64,000 bases of DNA, taken from Cyanobacteria bacterium SIG28 (GTDB taxonomy: Bacteria > Cyanobacteriota > Vampirovibrionia > Gastranaerophilales > Gastranaerophilaceae). Position 1 is the stretch's first letter. Each line of letters begins with the position of its first letter. Of the stretch, positions 53,985 to 62,154 are shown piece after piece. The stretch is from contig SUTU01000007.1 of assembly GCA_015152525.1 (NCBI GenBank), positions 1 to 64,000 on the forward strand, read 5' to 3'. The notes below the pieces were generated by a model that was not told where the DNA came from, made no database searches, and saw nothing but the letters and a program-made list of their open reading frames with translations. The position numbers and the translations under genes are program-made.

Positions 53985-56489
53985 TTAACCTTTGATTACA
54001 ATATTAACAAGTTTTTTCGGAACGACGATTACTTTAACGATTTCTTTGCCGTTTGTAAGTTCTTTTATTTTGTCGCTAGCAAGGGCAATTTCTTTTAGCC
54101 CATCTTCATTTACCCCCTCTTCATTTACCCCCTCATCAACTTCAAGTTTATCTTTAACCTTTCCGTTAACTTGTACAACAAGGGTTATTTTACTTGCTTT
54201 TGCAAGGTTTTCATCCCACTGACACCATTCTGCATCATGGATAGAACCTTCAAAACCAAGTTCCGACCAAATTTCTTCTGACATGTGAACAGTAACAGGT
54301 GCCATTAGCTTGATTAAAGAAATTACTGCAAAAGAGAAAACGTTTTTATCTTCTTCTGAAAACTCTTTAACACTATTTCTCCAGTCATATATAGCGTTAG
54401 TTAATTCTCTGTATTTAGAAATTACGGTATTAAACTGGAAGTCATTTGAAATATCGTTAGTAATTCCCTTTATAGCAATATGAACTAATCTTACTAAATC
54501 ATCATTTTTGTGATTTAGAGGAAATTCTAACTTATAGTCTTTCTTCAAATAATCAAAGTTTTCACTAACTAAACGCCAAACCCTGTTCAAGAACTTGTAA
54601 CAGCCTTCAACACCTGCATCTGACCAGTCGAAATCTCTTGCTGGTGGTGAATCTGAAAGAATAAATAATCTTGCAGTATCTGCACCATAATTTTCAAAGA
54701 TTTCGTCAGGGTCAACTGTGTTGCCTTTAGATTTTGACATTTTAGAACCGTCTTTTAATACCATGCCTTGAGTTAGCAGATTTTTAAATGGTTCATCAAA
54801 GCTCAATAAGCCTAAATCTTTAAGAGCTTTTGTGAAAAATCTTGAATATAGTAAGTGTAAAATGGCATGCTCAATACCGCCAACATATTGATCAACAGGT
54901 AACCATTTGTCGACAAGCTCTTTTGCGAATGGCATTTGAGAATTTTTAGCATCAGAGTATCTTAAGTAATACCAGCTTGAACAAACAAATGTATCCATTG
55001 TATCCATTTCACGTCTTGCTTTAGCGCCACAAATCGGACATGTTGTTTCTGCAAAAGTTTCTGAAGTTGTAATAGGTGATTTTCCTACAACTTTAAAATC
55101 TACATCTTTTGGTAATAATACCGGTAGATTTTCTTCTTTTTCAGGAACAATTCCGCATTTATCACAATAAATTATAGGAATTGGTGCACCCCAATATCTT
55201 TGACGTGAGATTAGCCAATCCCTTAGTCTATATTGAGTTTTAAATTCACCAAATCCGGCATCTACAGCCTTTTGTGTAATAGCTTTTTTAGCTTCTGTAT
55301 TTTTCATACCGTTAAATTCGTTTGAATTGATTAAAACTCCTTCTTCTGTATAAGCAGAGTCTTTGCAATCAGAAGGGCTTTCAGGGTTTTGAATAACAAC
55401 TTTTAACGGTAAGTTGTATTTTTTAGCGAAATCAAAATCTCTGGTGTCATGCGTAGGAACTGCCATTACAGCACCTGTACCATACTCAACTAAAGCATAG
55501 TCTGCAGTCCAAAGAGGGAAAGTTTCACCTGTAAATGGGTTTTTGCAGTGAGTACCTAACGGAACACCTGTTTTTACTCTATCAGTTGAAAGTCTTTCGA
55601 TTTCTGTCATTTTACGAGCATTTGCACGATATTCTTCTACAGCTGCTTTATTTTCTTCGGTTGTAAGTTTTTCAATGTCTTTGTATTCAGGTGCTACTAC
55701 AAGATAAGTAATACCATGTACAGTATCCGGTCTTGTTGTATAAACAGGAACTTCCATTTTTTCGCCGTTTGGTGCATCAATAACAGGGAAACGGAAAATC
55801 GCACCTTCAGATTTACCAATCCAATTTGCTTGCATGGTTTTAACATTATCGCCCCAACCTTCAAGTAAATCTAAGTCTTTAAGAAGTCTTTCCGCATAGT
55901 CAGTGATTTTGAAGAACCATTGTGATAAGTATTTTTTCTCTACAACATTATCACATCTCCAGCATTTGCCATCAATAACTTGTTCGTTTGCTAAAACAGT
56001 ACCACAAGTTTCGCACCAGTTAACAGCAGCTTCTTTTTTATAAGCCAATCCTTTTTTGTAAAGTTGTAAGAATAGCCACTGAGTCCATTTGTAATAATCA
56101 GGCTTGCAGGTAGTAACTTCTCTTTGCCAATCGTATGACAAACCTAACATTTTTAGTTGTTTTGTCATATAAGCAATATTTTCGTCAGTCCATGCTTCCG
56201 GATTAGCACCTCTTTGCATAGCCGCATTTTCAGCCGGTAAACCAAAACTGTCCCAACCCATTGGGTGTAGCACATTATAACCTTGAGCTTTTTTAAATCT
56301 TGCTATAACGTCTGTTATTGTATAGTTTCTAACGTGCCCCATGTGCAGTTTGCCTGATGGGTATGGAAACATTGACAGTGCGTAATATTTTGGCTTTTCA
56401 CTTTCATCAGGAGTGTAAAACAAATTGTTTTCTTCCCAAGTTTTTTGCCAGCGTTTTTCTATTTCTTGCGGAAAATATCCCTCTTTCAT
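53985..56489 (-). CDS. leuS: Leucyl-tRNA synthetase
   Basis: 834 residues from ATG 56489 (AAGGAGG five bases upstream; the frame open to 56525 has none). The class I signatures are PSGKLHMGHVRNYTITD (HIGH-type) and LKDGSKMSKSKGN (KMSKS). A large editing domain (CP1) with TTRPDTVHGITYLVVAPE lies between them and a zinc-type Cys block (CETCGTVLANE, CWRCD) precedes it. It charges tRNA-Leu. Near the C-terminus a 15-bp tandem duplication (54105-54134) adds five residues to give GVNEEGVNED. Confidence 0.97.
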   Translation of the reverse strand: MKEGYFPQEIEKRWQKTWEENNLFYTPDESEKPKYYALSMFPYPSGKLHMGHVRNYTITDVIARFKKAQGYNVLHPMGWDSFGLPAENAAMQRGANPEAWTDENIAYMTKQLKMLGLSYDWQREVTTCKPDYYKWTQWLFLQLYKKGLAYKKEAAVNWCETCGTVLANEQVIDGKCWRCDNVVEKKYLSQWFFKITDYAERLLKDLDLLEGWGDNVKTMQANWIGKSEGAIFRFPVIDAPNGEKMEVPVYTTRPDTVHGITYLVVAPEYKDIEKLTTEENKAAVEEYRANARKMTEIERLSTDRVKTGVPLGTHCKNPFTGETFPLWTADYALVEYGTGAVMAVPTHDTRDFDFAKKYNLPLKVVIQNPESPSDCKDSAYTEEGVLINSNEFNGMKNTEAKKAITQKAVDAGFGEFKTQYRLRDWLISRQRYWGAPIPIIYCDKCGIVPEKEENLPVLLPKDVDFKVVGKSPITTSETFAETTCPICGAKARREMDTMDTFVCSSWYYLRYSDAKNSQMPFAKELVDKWLPVDQYVGGIEHAILHLLYSRFFTKALKDLGLLSFDEPFKNLLTQGMVLKDGSKMSKSKGNTVDPDEIFENYGADTARLFILSDSPPARDFDWSDAGVEGCYKFLNRVWRLVSENFDYLKKDYKLEFPLNHKNDDLVRLVHIAIKGITNDISNDFQFNTVISKYRELTNAIYDWRNSVKEFSEEDKNVFSFAVISLIKLMAPVTVHMSEEIWSELGFEGSIHDAEWCQWDENLAKASKITLVVQVNGKVKDKLEVDEGVNEEGVNEDGLKEIALASDKIKELTNGKEIVKVIVVPKKLVNIVIKG
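54105..54134 (-). repeat. 15-bp tandem repeat inside leuS
   Basis: TTCATTTACCCCCTC occurs twice head to tail and encodes GVNEE/GVNED. Its CATTTACCCCC core also occurs in the extragenic repeat units near 63.2 kb; the similarity is short and may be chance. Confidence 0.8.
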
Positions 56490-56572
56490 AGTATCCTCCT
56501 TAAATATCCAAGTTAATAATACCACAAGTTAAAACGCTTAGTAAATAGCTTGGTTAAAAACAGCGGATTGAA

Positions 56573-57145
56573 TTAGAATTTTTCACAAAATATTTCAAAG
56601 TAGTCTTGAGGGTGTTTGCAAACCGGACATTCAATCGGAGCATTTTGAGAAATTTTGACATGACCGCATTTTCTGCATAACCATTGTGTTTGTTCTTGTT
56701 TTGTCCAGAAGGTACAGTTTTTTAATTCTTCAGCAAGCATGTCGAATCGATGAGAATGTCTTTTTTCTATTTCTAAAATACCTAAGAACAGCTCGGAAAT
56801 TTCATCAAAACCATCTCTATAAGCAATTTCAGCACTGTTTTTGTAAAGAATTTCCCATTCTTCTCTTTCACCATTTGCAGCGGCAACAAGATTTTCTATT
56901 GTATTGCCCAGAAAAAATGGATATGAGGCATTTATCTTCCAGTGCTCACAAGCAGGTATATGTTTGTAAAAAAGTTTGGCGTGTTGTTTTTCATTTTCTG
57001 CTGTTTGCAAAAACACCTCTGAAATCTTTTCATAACCTTCTTTTTTTGCCTGCTTGGCGTAAAAAGTGTAACGATTTCTGGCTTGAGATTCGCCGGCAAA
57101 CGCATTTACCAGACACTGTAGTGTTTCAGACTCTTCTAATTTCAT
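56573..57145 (-). CDS. rbr: Rubrerythrin
   Basis: 190 residues. A ferritin-like di-iron domain has the E-x6-Y and E-x2-H patterns (NAFAGESQARNRYTFYAKQ, AENEKQHAKLF, EILEIEKRHSHRF). A C-terminal rubredoxin-like iron site follows (CRKCGHVKISQNAPIECPVC). It reduces hydrogen peroxide in anaerobes. AAGGAGGAA precedes its ATG. Monocistronic, divergent from flagellin. Confidence 0.93.
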   Translation of the reverse strand: MKLEESETLQCLVNAFAGESQARNRYTFYAKQAKKEGYEKISEVFLQTAENEKQHAKLFYKHIPACEHWKINASYPFFLGNTIENLVAAANGEREEWEILYKNSAEIAYRDGFDEISELFLGILEIEKRHSHRFDMLAEELKNCTFWTKQEQTQWLCRKCGHVKISQNAPIECPVCKHPQDYFEIFCEKF

Positions 57146-57339
57146 AAAAATTCCTCCTTATAATAAATCATTATTTCTTCATGCAAACTAAATTTAATCA
57201 GTAGATTGTGCATGTTAATTTGACTATTTTGACTCCAACTTTAGTTGTAGATTAATAAAAAAAACAAAAAAGTGGTGTTTTTTAAAACCCTTGATATAAA
57301 AGGCTTTTGGAAGTGTATCTCATCTATATGGAGGATTCT

Positions 57340-57353
57340 ACAACTTAAGTTGT
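57340..57353. promoter_or_regulatory. Palindrome overlapping the flagellin promoter
   Basis: Perfect 14-bp palindrome ACAACTTAAGTTGT ending at the first base of the sigma-28 -35 box. A related CAACTTTAGTTG occurs about 105 bases upstream (57236-57247). Confidence 0.45.
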
Positions 57354-57379
57354 AAAGTTCAAAATTTTTATGCCGTATT
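57353..57379 (+). promoter_or_regulatory. Sigma-28 (FliA-type) promoter of flagellin
   Basis: TAAAGTTC (57353-57360), 11-base spacer, GCCGTATT (57372-57379). Confidence 0.88.
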
Positions 57380-57414
57380 AGATAGGGAAAGGAAAATTTG
57401 AAAGGAACATTATT

Positions 57415-58521
57415 ATGGGGTCAACTTCAACAATTACAATTAACACGAATTTGTCATCCCTAACTTGTCAAAAATACCTTAGAGATGCTACTAAAGGTAT
57501 GAACACAGCGATGGAGAGGTTATCTACCGGATTTAAGATTAACTCAGGTAAGGATGACGCAGCTGGTTATTCCGTAGTCGAAGGAATGTCAGCAAAAGTA
57601 AACGGTTATGATGTTATTGAAACAAACGCTTCAATGGGCTTAGATATGTTAACAACCCAAGAAGGCGTTTTGGACATTTTAAACGATTACTTACAAAGAA
57701 TTAGAGATTTGACAATGCAAGCTGCAAACGGAACTTACGGCTCAGCTTCTTTGGATGCTATCAGAATCGAAGTAAACCAAAGAATGGAAGAGATAAACCG
57801 TTTATGTCAAATCACAGATTTTAATGATATGTACGTACTTGATGGTAGCAGAACTACTGACATTAATTTACAAGTAGGTTTGTACTCAGGTAAGAACAGT
57901 GTTATTACACTTGACGCATTTTTATTCGCAAGTGCTGAAGCTACAACTATTTTTGGTTTCCAAAGTTCTGCAAAAAAAGGATTTCTTGATTTGCGTACAA
58001 GTAACAAAAAAGATGAGATATACCAATATCAAGCAAGAGAAATCGATTCAGAAGGCAAACCTGTTCTTGATGCTGATGGAAATGTTAAGTATAAAGAAGG
58101 TTATTATGCTTCTGCATTAGCAGCAGCTTTAGCAGAAAACGGTGATGTGAGTTATACAGCTGGTGCTACAAGTGCAGCAATGGTTGGAACCGCAACTAAC
58201 TTCACAATTGAACAAATGTGTAATGCGATTTACAGAAATGACAGTTCTGCTCGTGCATTCATCGATAACATTGATAAAGCAATTGATAACGTATCTTTGA
58301 GAGTTACAAATATCGGTGCTTATATGAACAGATTGGAATCTGCAATAGACGCAACTGCTATTCAAAGAGAAAACTTAACAGAAGCAATTTCAACTATTAA
58401 AGATGCTGATGTTGCAAAAGAATCATCTGATTACTTAAAATATCAGATATTACAACAATCAACAGCAACATTGTTATCAACAGCTAACCAACAACCTCAG
58501 ATTGCTTTGAATTTACTATAA
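57415..58521 (+). CDS. fliC: Flagellin
   Basis: 368 residues, a compact flagellin. The N-terminal D0/D1 helices (INTNLSSLTCQKYLRDATKG, AMERLSTGFKINSGKDDAAG, YLQRIRDLTMQAANGTYG) and C-terminal D0/D1 (RVTNIGAYMNRLESAI, YQILQQSTATLLSTANQQPQ) are well conserved. The middle domain is short and variable. It lacks the usual start-region Ala/Asn pattern only slightly. The promoter is FliA-type; AAAGGA precedes the ATG. No cap or chaperone genes are beside it, so flagellar genes are dispersed. Confidence 0.96.
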   Translation: MGSTSTITINTNLSSLTCQKYLRDATKGMNTAMERLSTGFKINSGKDDAAGYSVVEGMSAKVNGYDVIETNASMGLDMLTTQEGVLDILNDYLQRIRDLTMQAANGTYGSASLDAIRIEVNQRMEEINRLCQITDFNDMYVLDGSRTTDINLQVGLYSGKNSVITLDAFLFASAEATTIFGFQSSAKKGFLDLRTSNKKDEIYQYQAREIDSEGKPVLDADGNVKYKEGYYASALAAALAENGDVSYTAGATSAAMVGTATNFTIEQMCNAIYRNDSSARAFIDNIDKAIDNVSLRVTNIGAYMNRLESAIDATAIQRENLTEAISTIKDADVAKESSDYLKYQILQQSTATLLSTANQQPQIALNLL

Positions 58522-58559
58522 TCACAATATAGAAAATAATTAATGATGTCCTTTCAAAT

Positions 58560-58594
58560 ACATCCGTACGTTTTGACGTGCGGATGTCCTTTTT
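58560..58594 (+). terminator. Terminator of flagellin
   Basis: Stem ACATCCGTACG / CGTGCGGATGT with a TTTTGA loop, followed by CCTTTTTG. Confidence 0.85.
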
Positions 58595-58607
58595 GTATTT
58601 GTTTTTT

Positions 58608-59942
58608 TTAGGACATACCTTCTATTTTTAATTGAATTTTACCTTCTGATAATTTTTCGATAGTGTCTTTAAAATCATAAATGTATTGCGTGTCGATTTT
58701 TTCTTTTATGAAAACACCTCTGCTCTTTAGTTGAATTAATCTATCTAGGTAATTTTGGCAATATTTTTCAATATTTGGAATTCTCTTCATTTGTTCTGTA
58801 AAATCAACACTTCCTCTGTCGGAATTTTGTCTGGTTGTTGCGCCGGCAAAATTGTGCATGGCATCTGCACCGCCTTTAGCTCGAGGCAAAAGGTGTTCAA
58901 CTGAAGCAAGAAAAGGCCAAAGGACTCTGTAAACAATTTTTTCAGAAGATTCTCTTGCGAATTTCACGATATATGCAGCCGTATTTTCACGAGAAGTTGG
59001 TAGTGTACCTGCAATTTCGTCCATTTCCGTTTTTAAATCCTCGTTTGGCATGCCATCTAATAACTGGTGTAAGTCGTATATAAAAGATTTTCTTGTAAAC
59101 GGTAAGACAATTTTTTCATTATTTAATCTTTGCTTAGATGCTTTTAATAAACTTTTGAGTTGTTCATTTTTCTTTAATGTTGAAGATTTAAGCACTATTT
59201 CCAAAAACTTTATAACATCTTTTTGATGTTCGATATTGTCGTCATTAGTTTTTTCATCCAGTTTTTTTGCTTCTTCTATTAACTTATTCATGGCACGAGT
59301 TGCTTTAACATTATTCATTCCATTGACATCGCTTCGAATTTTTTCTAACTTATATTGAAATTCTTTAGTACTAAACGGTGCATCAATCGGTCGTTTTTCT
59401 AATTTGTTGTAGTTTTCTTGCATGAAAAGTTTGAACTTATAATAATAGTCGTCCGGAAGTTCTTTGGCTTTTTCCTCCAAATTTGCCAATATTGGTTTTT
59501 GAGTCCTTTGCAACTTTTTTTCGTACAAAGGCGATATTGATTGTAGAGTCTGTTGTACTGTATAAGCAGGGTTCCTTTTTGACTCGTATTTTAAAATATT
59601 ATAAACTTTTAATTCTGTTTCATCTAAGCATTCTTCAAATATTTTTAACCTTTCCATAACTTCGGCAATAGGAAGATCAAATGCTTTAGCTTTTAACATG
59701 CGTTGAACTTTTTTGGGATCTATCATGTATTTTTCACCGTAAATACTTGGTAAACCATAGCAAAAAAGTGTTTTTAGTTTTGCAGAATTAGCAATCCCAA
59801 AAGTTATGTTTGGTGGGTAATAAAAATTAGCGGGTTCGTTTGTTTTGCGTTCTAAATCAGTTGTGCAAACCGGCGAAGTTGCATAATCTTTGTTTTTATA
59901 TATTTGACGATAGCTAATTTGTTGTATTGAAGGAATTCTCAT
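58608..59942 (-). CDS. HNH-nuclease-like protein with N-terminal ITFG element
   Basis: About 444 residues. Near residue 345 the motif EHLLPRAKGGADAMHNFAG continues with TTRQNSDRGSVDF, matching HNH endonucleases (first His, the GGxD turn, Asn and the NxxRG end). The rest is a long charged helical region. The N-terminal 49 residues are polar and end PNITFG, the element found on other modular proteins here. No CxxC zinc pair is seen. The ATG at 59942 has no Shine-Dalgarno; a TTG at 59969 would lie inside the promoter. A nuclease toxin/effector role is inference. Confidence 0.7.
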   Translation of the reverse strand: MRIPSIQQISYRQIYKNKDYATSPVCTTDLERKTNEPANFYYPPNITFGIANSAKLKTLFCYGLPSIYGEKYMIDPKKVQRMLKAKAFDLPIAEVMERLKIFEECLDETELKVYNILKYESKRNPAYTVQQTLQSISPLYEKKLQRTQKPILANLEEKAKELPDDYYYKFKLFMQENYNKLEKRPIDAPFSTKEFQYKLEKIRSDVNGMNNVKATRAMNKLIEEAKKLDEKTNDDNIEHQKDVIKFLEIVLKSSTLKKNEQLKSLLKASKQRLNNEKIVLPFTRKSFIYDLHQLLDGMPNEDLKTEMDEIAGTLPTSRENTAAYIVKFARESSEKIVYRVLWPFLASVEHLLPRAKGGADAMHNFAGATTRQNSDRGSVDFTEQMKRIPNIEKYCQNYLDRLIQLKSRGVFIKEKIDTQYIYDFKDTIEKLSEGKIQLKIEGMS

Positions 59943-59954
59943 AATCAATATGGT

Positions 59955-60010
59955 AATAATAACACACAAAAAAGATTTTTTTTGCTAATAATTTTATTTT
60001 CATAACAAAA
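59955..60010 (-). promoter_or_regulatory. Three-box promoter of the HNH gene
   Basis: Minus strand: TTTTGTTATGAAA from 60010, GCAAA at 59985-59981, TGTTATTATT at 59964-59955. It keeps the 21-base offset although the -10 box is the most divergent. Confidence 0.5.
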
Positions 60011-60053
60011 ATTTTTTTTACCTGTTTTACATATAGTGATGAATATAATAAAT

Positions 60054-61844
60054 ATGAATTTTTATAATACAAATAGATATACTGCTGAGAAAAAAGAGCA
60101 GTTAAATTTCTATGGTGGTAAAGCTTTGTTTACAAAAGAGTACCGGCTTGCGCCCAAAACTATTGAAAACTTAGCTCAGGTTTCAGGTTTATATGATAAA
60201 ATCAATTCATTTTTTTCAAAATTAAACGGAATTAATTTGAAGAAATTCAAAGCTTTATATCCGAATATTGATTCCGGAACGAAAGCAAGAGGGTTTGTTT
60301 TAAAGGATTGTTTAGATATAGGTGATAAAAAACTTCAGATTGTGAAACGTAATTCTGTTAAAACAAACGAGTCTGATGATGCTGAGTGGTTAGTTTTTAA
60401 TTTGTTGGATAAAGATGATAACAAATTAGCCGGTTACAGAATTTCTAAAAATGGTGCCATGGAAGTAAAAACCGAAAACAAAGATTTTTTACCAAAGACA
60501 GAAGCAAAAGAAAGTGATATTGCTCGAACAGATAATCCTAAAACGGAACTTTTAACAAAAGAATTTTTATTGCTTAACACTTTTGTGTCAAACGCAAAAG
60601 AAATATACAGAAAAACGATAGCTGTACCAACTCGAGAAAATGTACTGAAATGTATTCAACAATATAAAGCTATTGAAAAATGTTCAGGAGCCAAAGAAGA
60701 AATAAGCTCACTTTTGCAAACGTATACTGAAACTTCTGAACTTTTGGGGATAGGCAAAATTCATGGCGCAACGGATTTAAAAAAAGAATTTTTCGGGACA
60801 AAAGATGAAGCTGTTGTTAAAGGATATAAGTTTAAAGATGATAAAACGAATAGAACTTACAGTGTTTGTTCTTTAAATCGCAAAGACAATGAAGACGCTG
60901 CTCTTAAAGTAACAATAGAAGATAAGAAAAAATCCGGTTGTTATATTTTATATAAAACCGGAAAGATAACTAAACGCAAATCCGGAATAAAAAATGATAG
61001 AGATATAAGAGATCATCACTTTGAACAAATATCAAAAGAAACGGCAGTGAAAGACGGTTTGGTTGAAGCTATTACTGTAATTAAATCTAAACTGGAACAG
61101 TTTCAAGAATATGTACAAAGCAAAAGACAACCAAAGATAAAACCTGTAAAAATAAAAATTTCCGTACCAAAATCTCAAAAAGTAAAGGTTCAAAAAAAAC
61201 GAACAGTTGTGCCAAAACAAAGAGTGCCAAAGGCTGAAAAAATTGCAAAAACGGAAAAAGTAGCTAAAGTGGAAAAAACAGAAAAAATAAAACCGCTTAA
61301 TAAAACTGAAATTAAACCTGCCGATATTCCGATAACTTCAATGATTGAATCTATTGATGAAATATTTAAAACACCTGTTGAAAAAAGAAGTTCTCATTTG
61401 ATACATGAAAAAATGTCTGACGGTAGAATTTTTGAAGGCAGATTTAGGGTAAAAAGCAAAGACGGAACGGAAATTGTTGTTTCCAAGATAAAATCACCAA
61501 GGTATGTGGATTTTATTTATTATTCGATAAATGTGAATAAAGCTGATAAAAAATTTATAATAAACCTTGACCCGGAAACTAAAAGAATAATATCATCTGT
61601 TGACGGAAAGCCTGTAATTAAAGGCGGAATAGTTGTAGAGCATATTTCTAAAAAAGATTTTTTGGAGTCTACACCGGAAGCCGGAAATTACTTGGAATAT
61701 ATTAACGAAATTTTCAAATATACAGATGAAGGCAAAAGAAAAGTAATAAAACTTCAGTCAAAAAAATCTCAGAACAAACAGATAATTGCAGATCGTGAAA
61801 AAGAGATTTTAAAACTTCTAAACCAAGAAGAGGAGCTTATATAA
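60054..61844 (+). CDS. Lys-rich protein of unknown function with N-terminal LNFYGGK element
   Basis: About 596 residues from ATG 60054 (ATG 60039 and GTG 60036 are also possible; none has a Shine-Dalgarno). After QLNFYGGK (residues 16-23) comes a beta-rich region with blocks such as RGFVLKDCLDIGDKKLQIVK and WLVFNLLDKDDNKLAGYRIS, then a helical segment. A Lys/Val/Pro linker (about residues 355-425) and a second beta domain follow (GRIFEGRFRVKSKDGTEIVV, RYVDFIYYSINVNKADKKF). The two beta domains look like internal repeats. It is divergent from the HNH gene across 111 bases. No known family recognised. Confidence 0.65.
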   Translation: MNFYNTNRYTAEKKEQLNFYGGKALFTKEYRLAPKTIENLAQVSGLYDKINSFFSKLNGINLKKFKALYPNIDSGTKARGFVLKDCLDIGDKKLQIVKRNSVKTNESDDAEWLVFNLLDKDDNKLAGYRISKNGAMEVKTENKDFLPKTEAKESDIARTDNPKTELLTKEFLLLNTFVSNAKEIYRKTIAVPTRENVLKCIQQYKAIEKCSGAKEEISSLLQTYTETSELLGIGKIHGATDLKKEFFGTKDEAVVKGYKFKDDKTNRTYSVCSLNRKDNEDAALKVTIEDKKKSGCYILYKTGKITKRKSGIKNDRDIRDHHFEQISKETAVKDGLVEAITVIKSKLEQFQEYVQSKRQPKIKPVKIKISVPKSQKVKVQKKRTVVPKQRVPKAEKIAKTEKVAKVEKTEKIKPLNKTEIKPADIPITSMIESIDEIFKTPVEKRSSHLIHEKMSDGRIFEGRFRVKSKDGTEIVVSKIKSPRYVDFIYYSINVNKADKKFIINLDPETKRIISSVDGKPVIKGGIVVEHISKKDFLESTPEAGNYLEYINEIFKYTDEGKRKVIKLQSKKSQNKQIIADREKEILKLLNQEEELI

Positions 61845-61849
61845 TCAAC

Positions 61850-61884
61850 AAAAAAGCCCTCTTTGGGAAGATTTAAAGAGAGCC
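61850..61884 (-). terminator. Terminator of the putative ncRNA
   Basis: On the minus strand GCTCTCTTT / AAAGAGGGC with an AAATCTTCCC loop, then TTTTTTG. The T-run exists only on the minus strand, so it does not serve the upstream plus-strand gene. Confidence 0.8.
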
Positions 61885-62059
61885 GGTTAATTGGATACTA
61901 TGAGTTGTCTTAAGCAGTTGCGCGTTCACTGCTGTTAAGAAGGATAATTTTTGATGAAAGTAAGTCGAACACACACACAATGCCCTATCACTTTAAGAGT
62001 CGAAATACGACGATATCATCAGTTGTCCCCGACTTACACCCTCATAATAAACTATGTTA
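61850..62059 (-). ncRNA. Putative structured non-coding RNA
   Basis: Promoter on the minus strand: TTGGAA (62094-62089), 17-base spacer, TATAAA (62071-62066). Nested pairings: TATTATGAG with CTCATAGTA closes the molecule (62041-62049 with 61896-61904). GTAAGTCG pairs with CGACTTAC (62037-62030 with 61967-61960), and AGCAGT with ACTGCT (61933-61928 with 61918-61913). A terminator stem CTCTTT / AAAGAG with an oligo-T end lies at 61850-61881. No plausible ORF. The size resembles 6S RNA, but tmRNA, SRP, RNase P and 6S signatures were not recognised, so no name is given. Confidence 0.6.
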
Positions 62060-62065
62060 AACCAA

Positions 62066-62094
62066 TTTATAATCTTCTTGAGAAGTAATTCCAA
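62066..62094 (-). promoter_or_regulatory. Promoter of the putative ncRNA
   Basis: TTGGAA-N17-TATAAA reading the minus strand; predicted transcription start near 62059. Confidence 0.6.
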
Positions 62095-62154
62095 AGGATT
62101 ATTTTTAAGAATAGAATTTCATCGGAGCGTGATCATTTATGGTATATTTATTTT

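Noticed and set aside
60001-60053. Three-box promoter on the plus strand for the Lys-rich gene
   Set aside because: A TAACAAAA stretch and a TATAAT exist, but no GCAAW at the required distance, and the TATAAT is only four bases from the ATG.
61850-61884. Terminator of the plus-strand gene ending at 61844
   Set aside because: The T-run follows the stem only on the minus strand; on the plus strand the stem is followed by CCGGTTAATT.
61850-62059. Naming the minus-strand RNA as 6S, tmRNA, SRP or RNase P RNA
   Set aside because: Size and helices are compatible with 6S, but conserved sequence signatures of these RNAs were not seen; a covariance search is needed.
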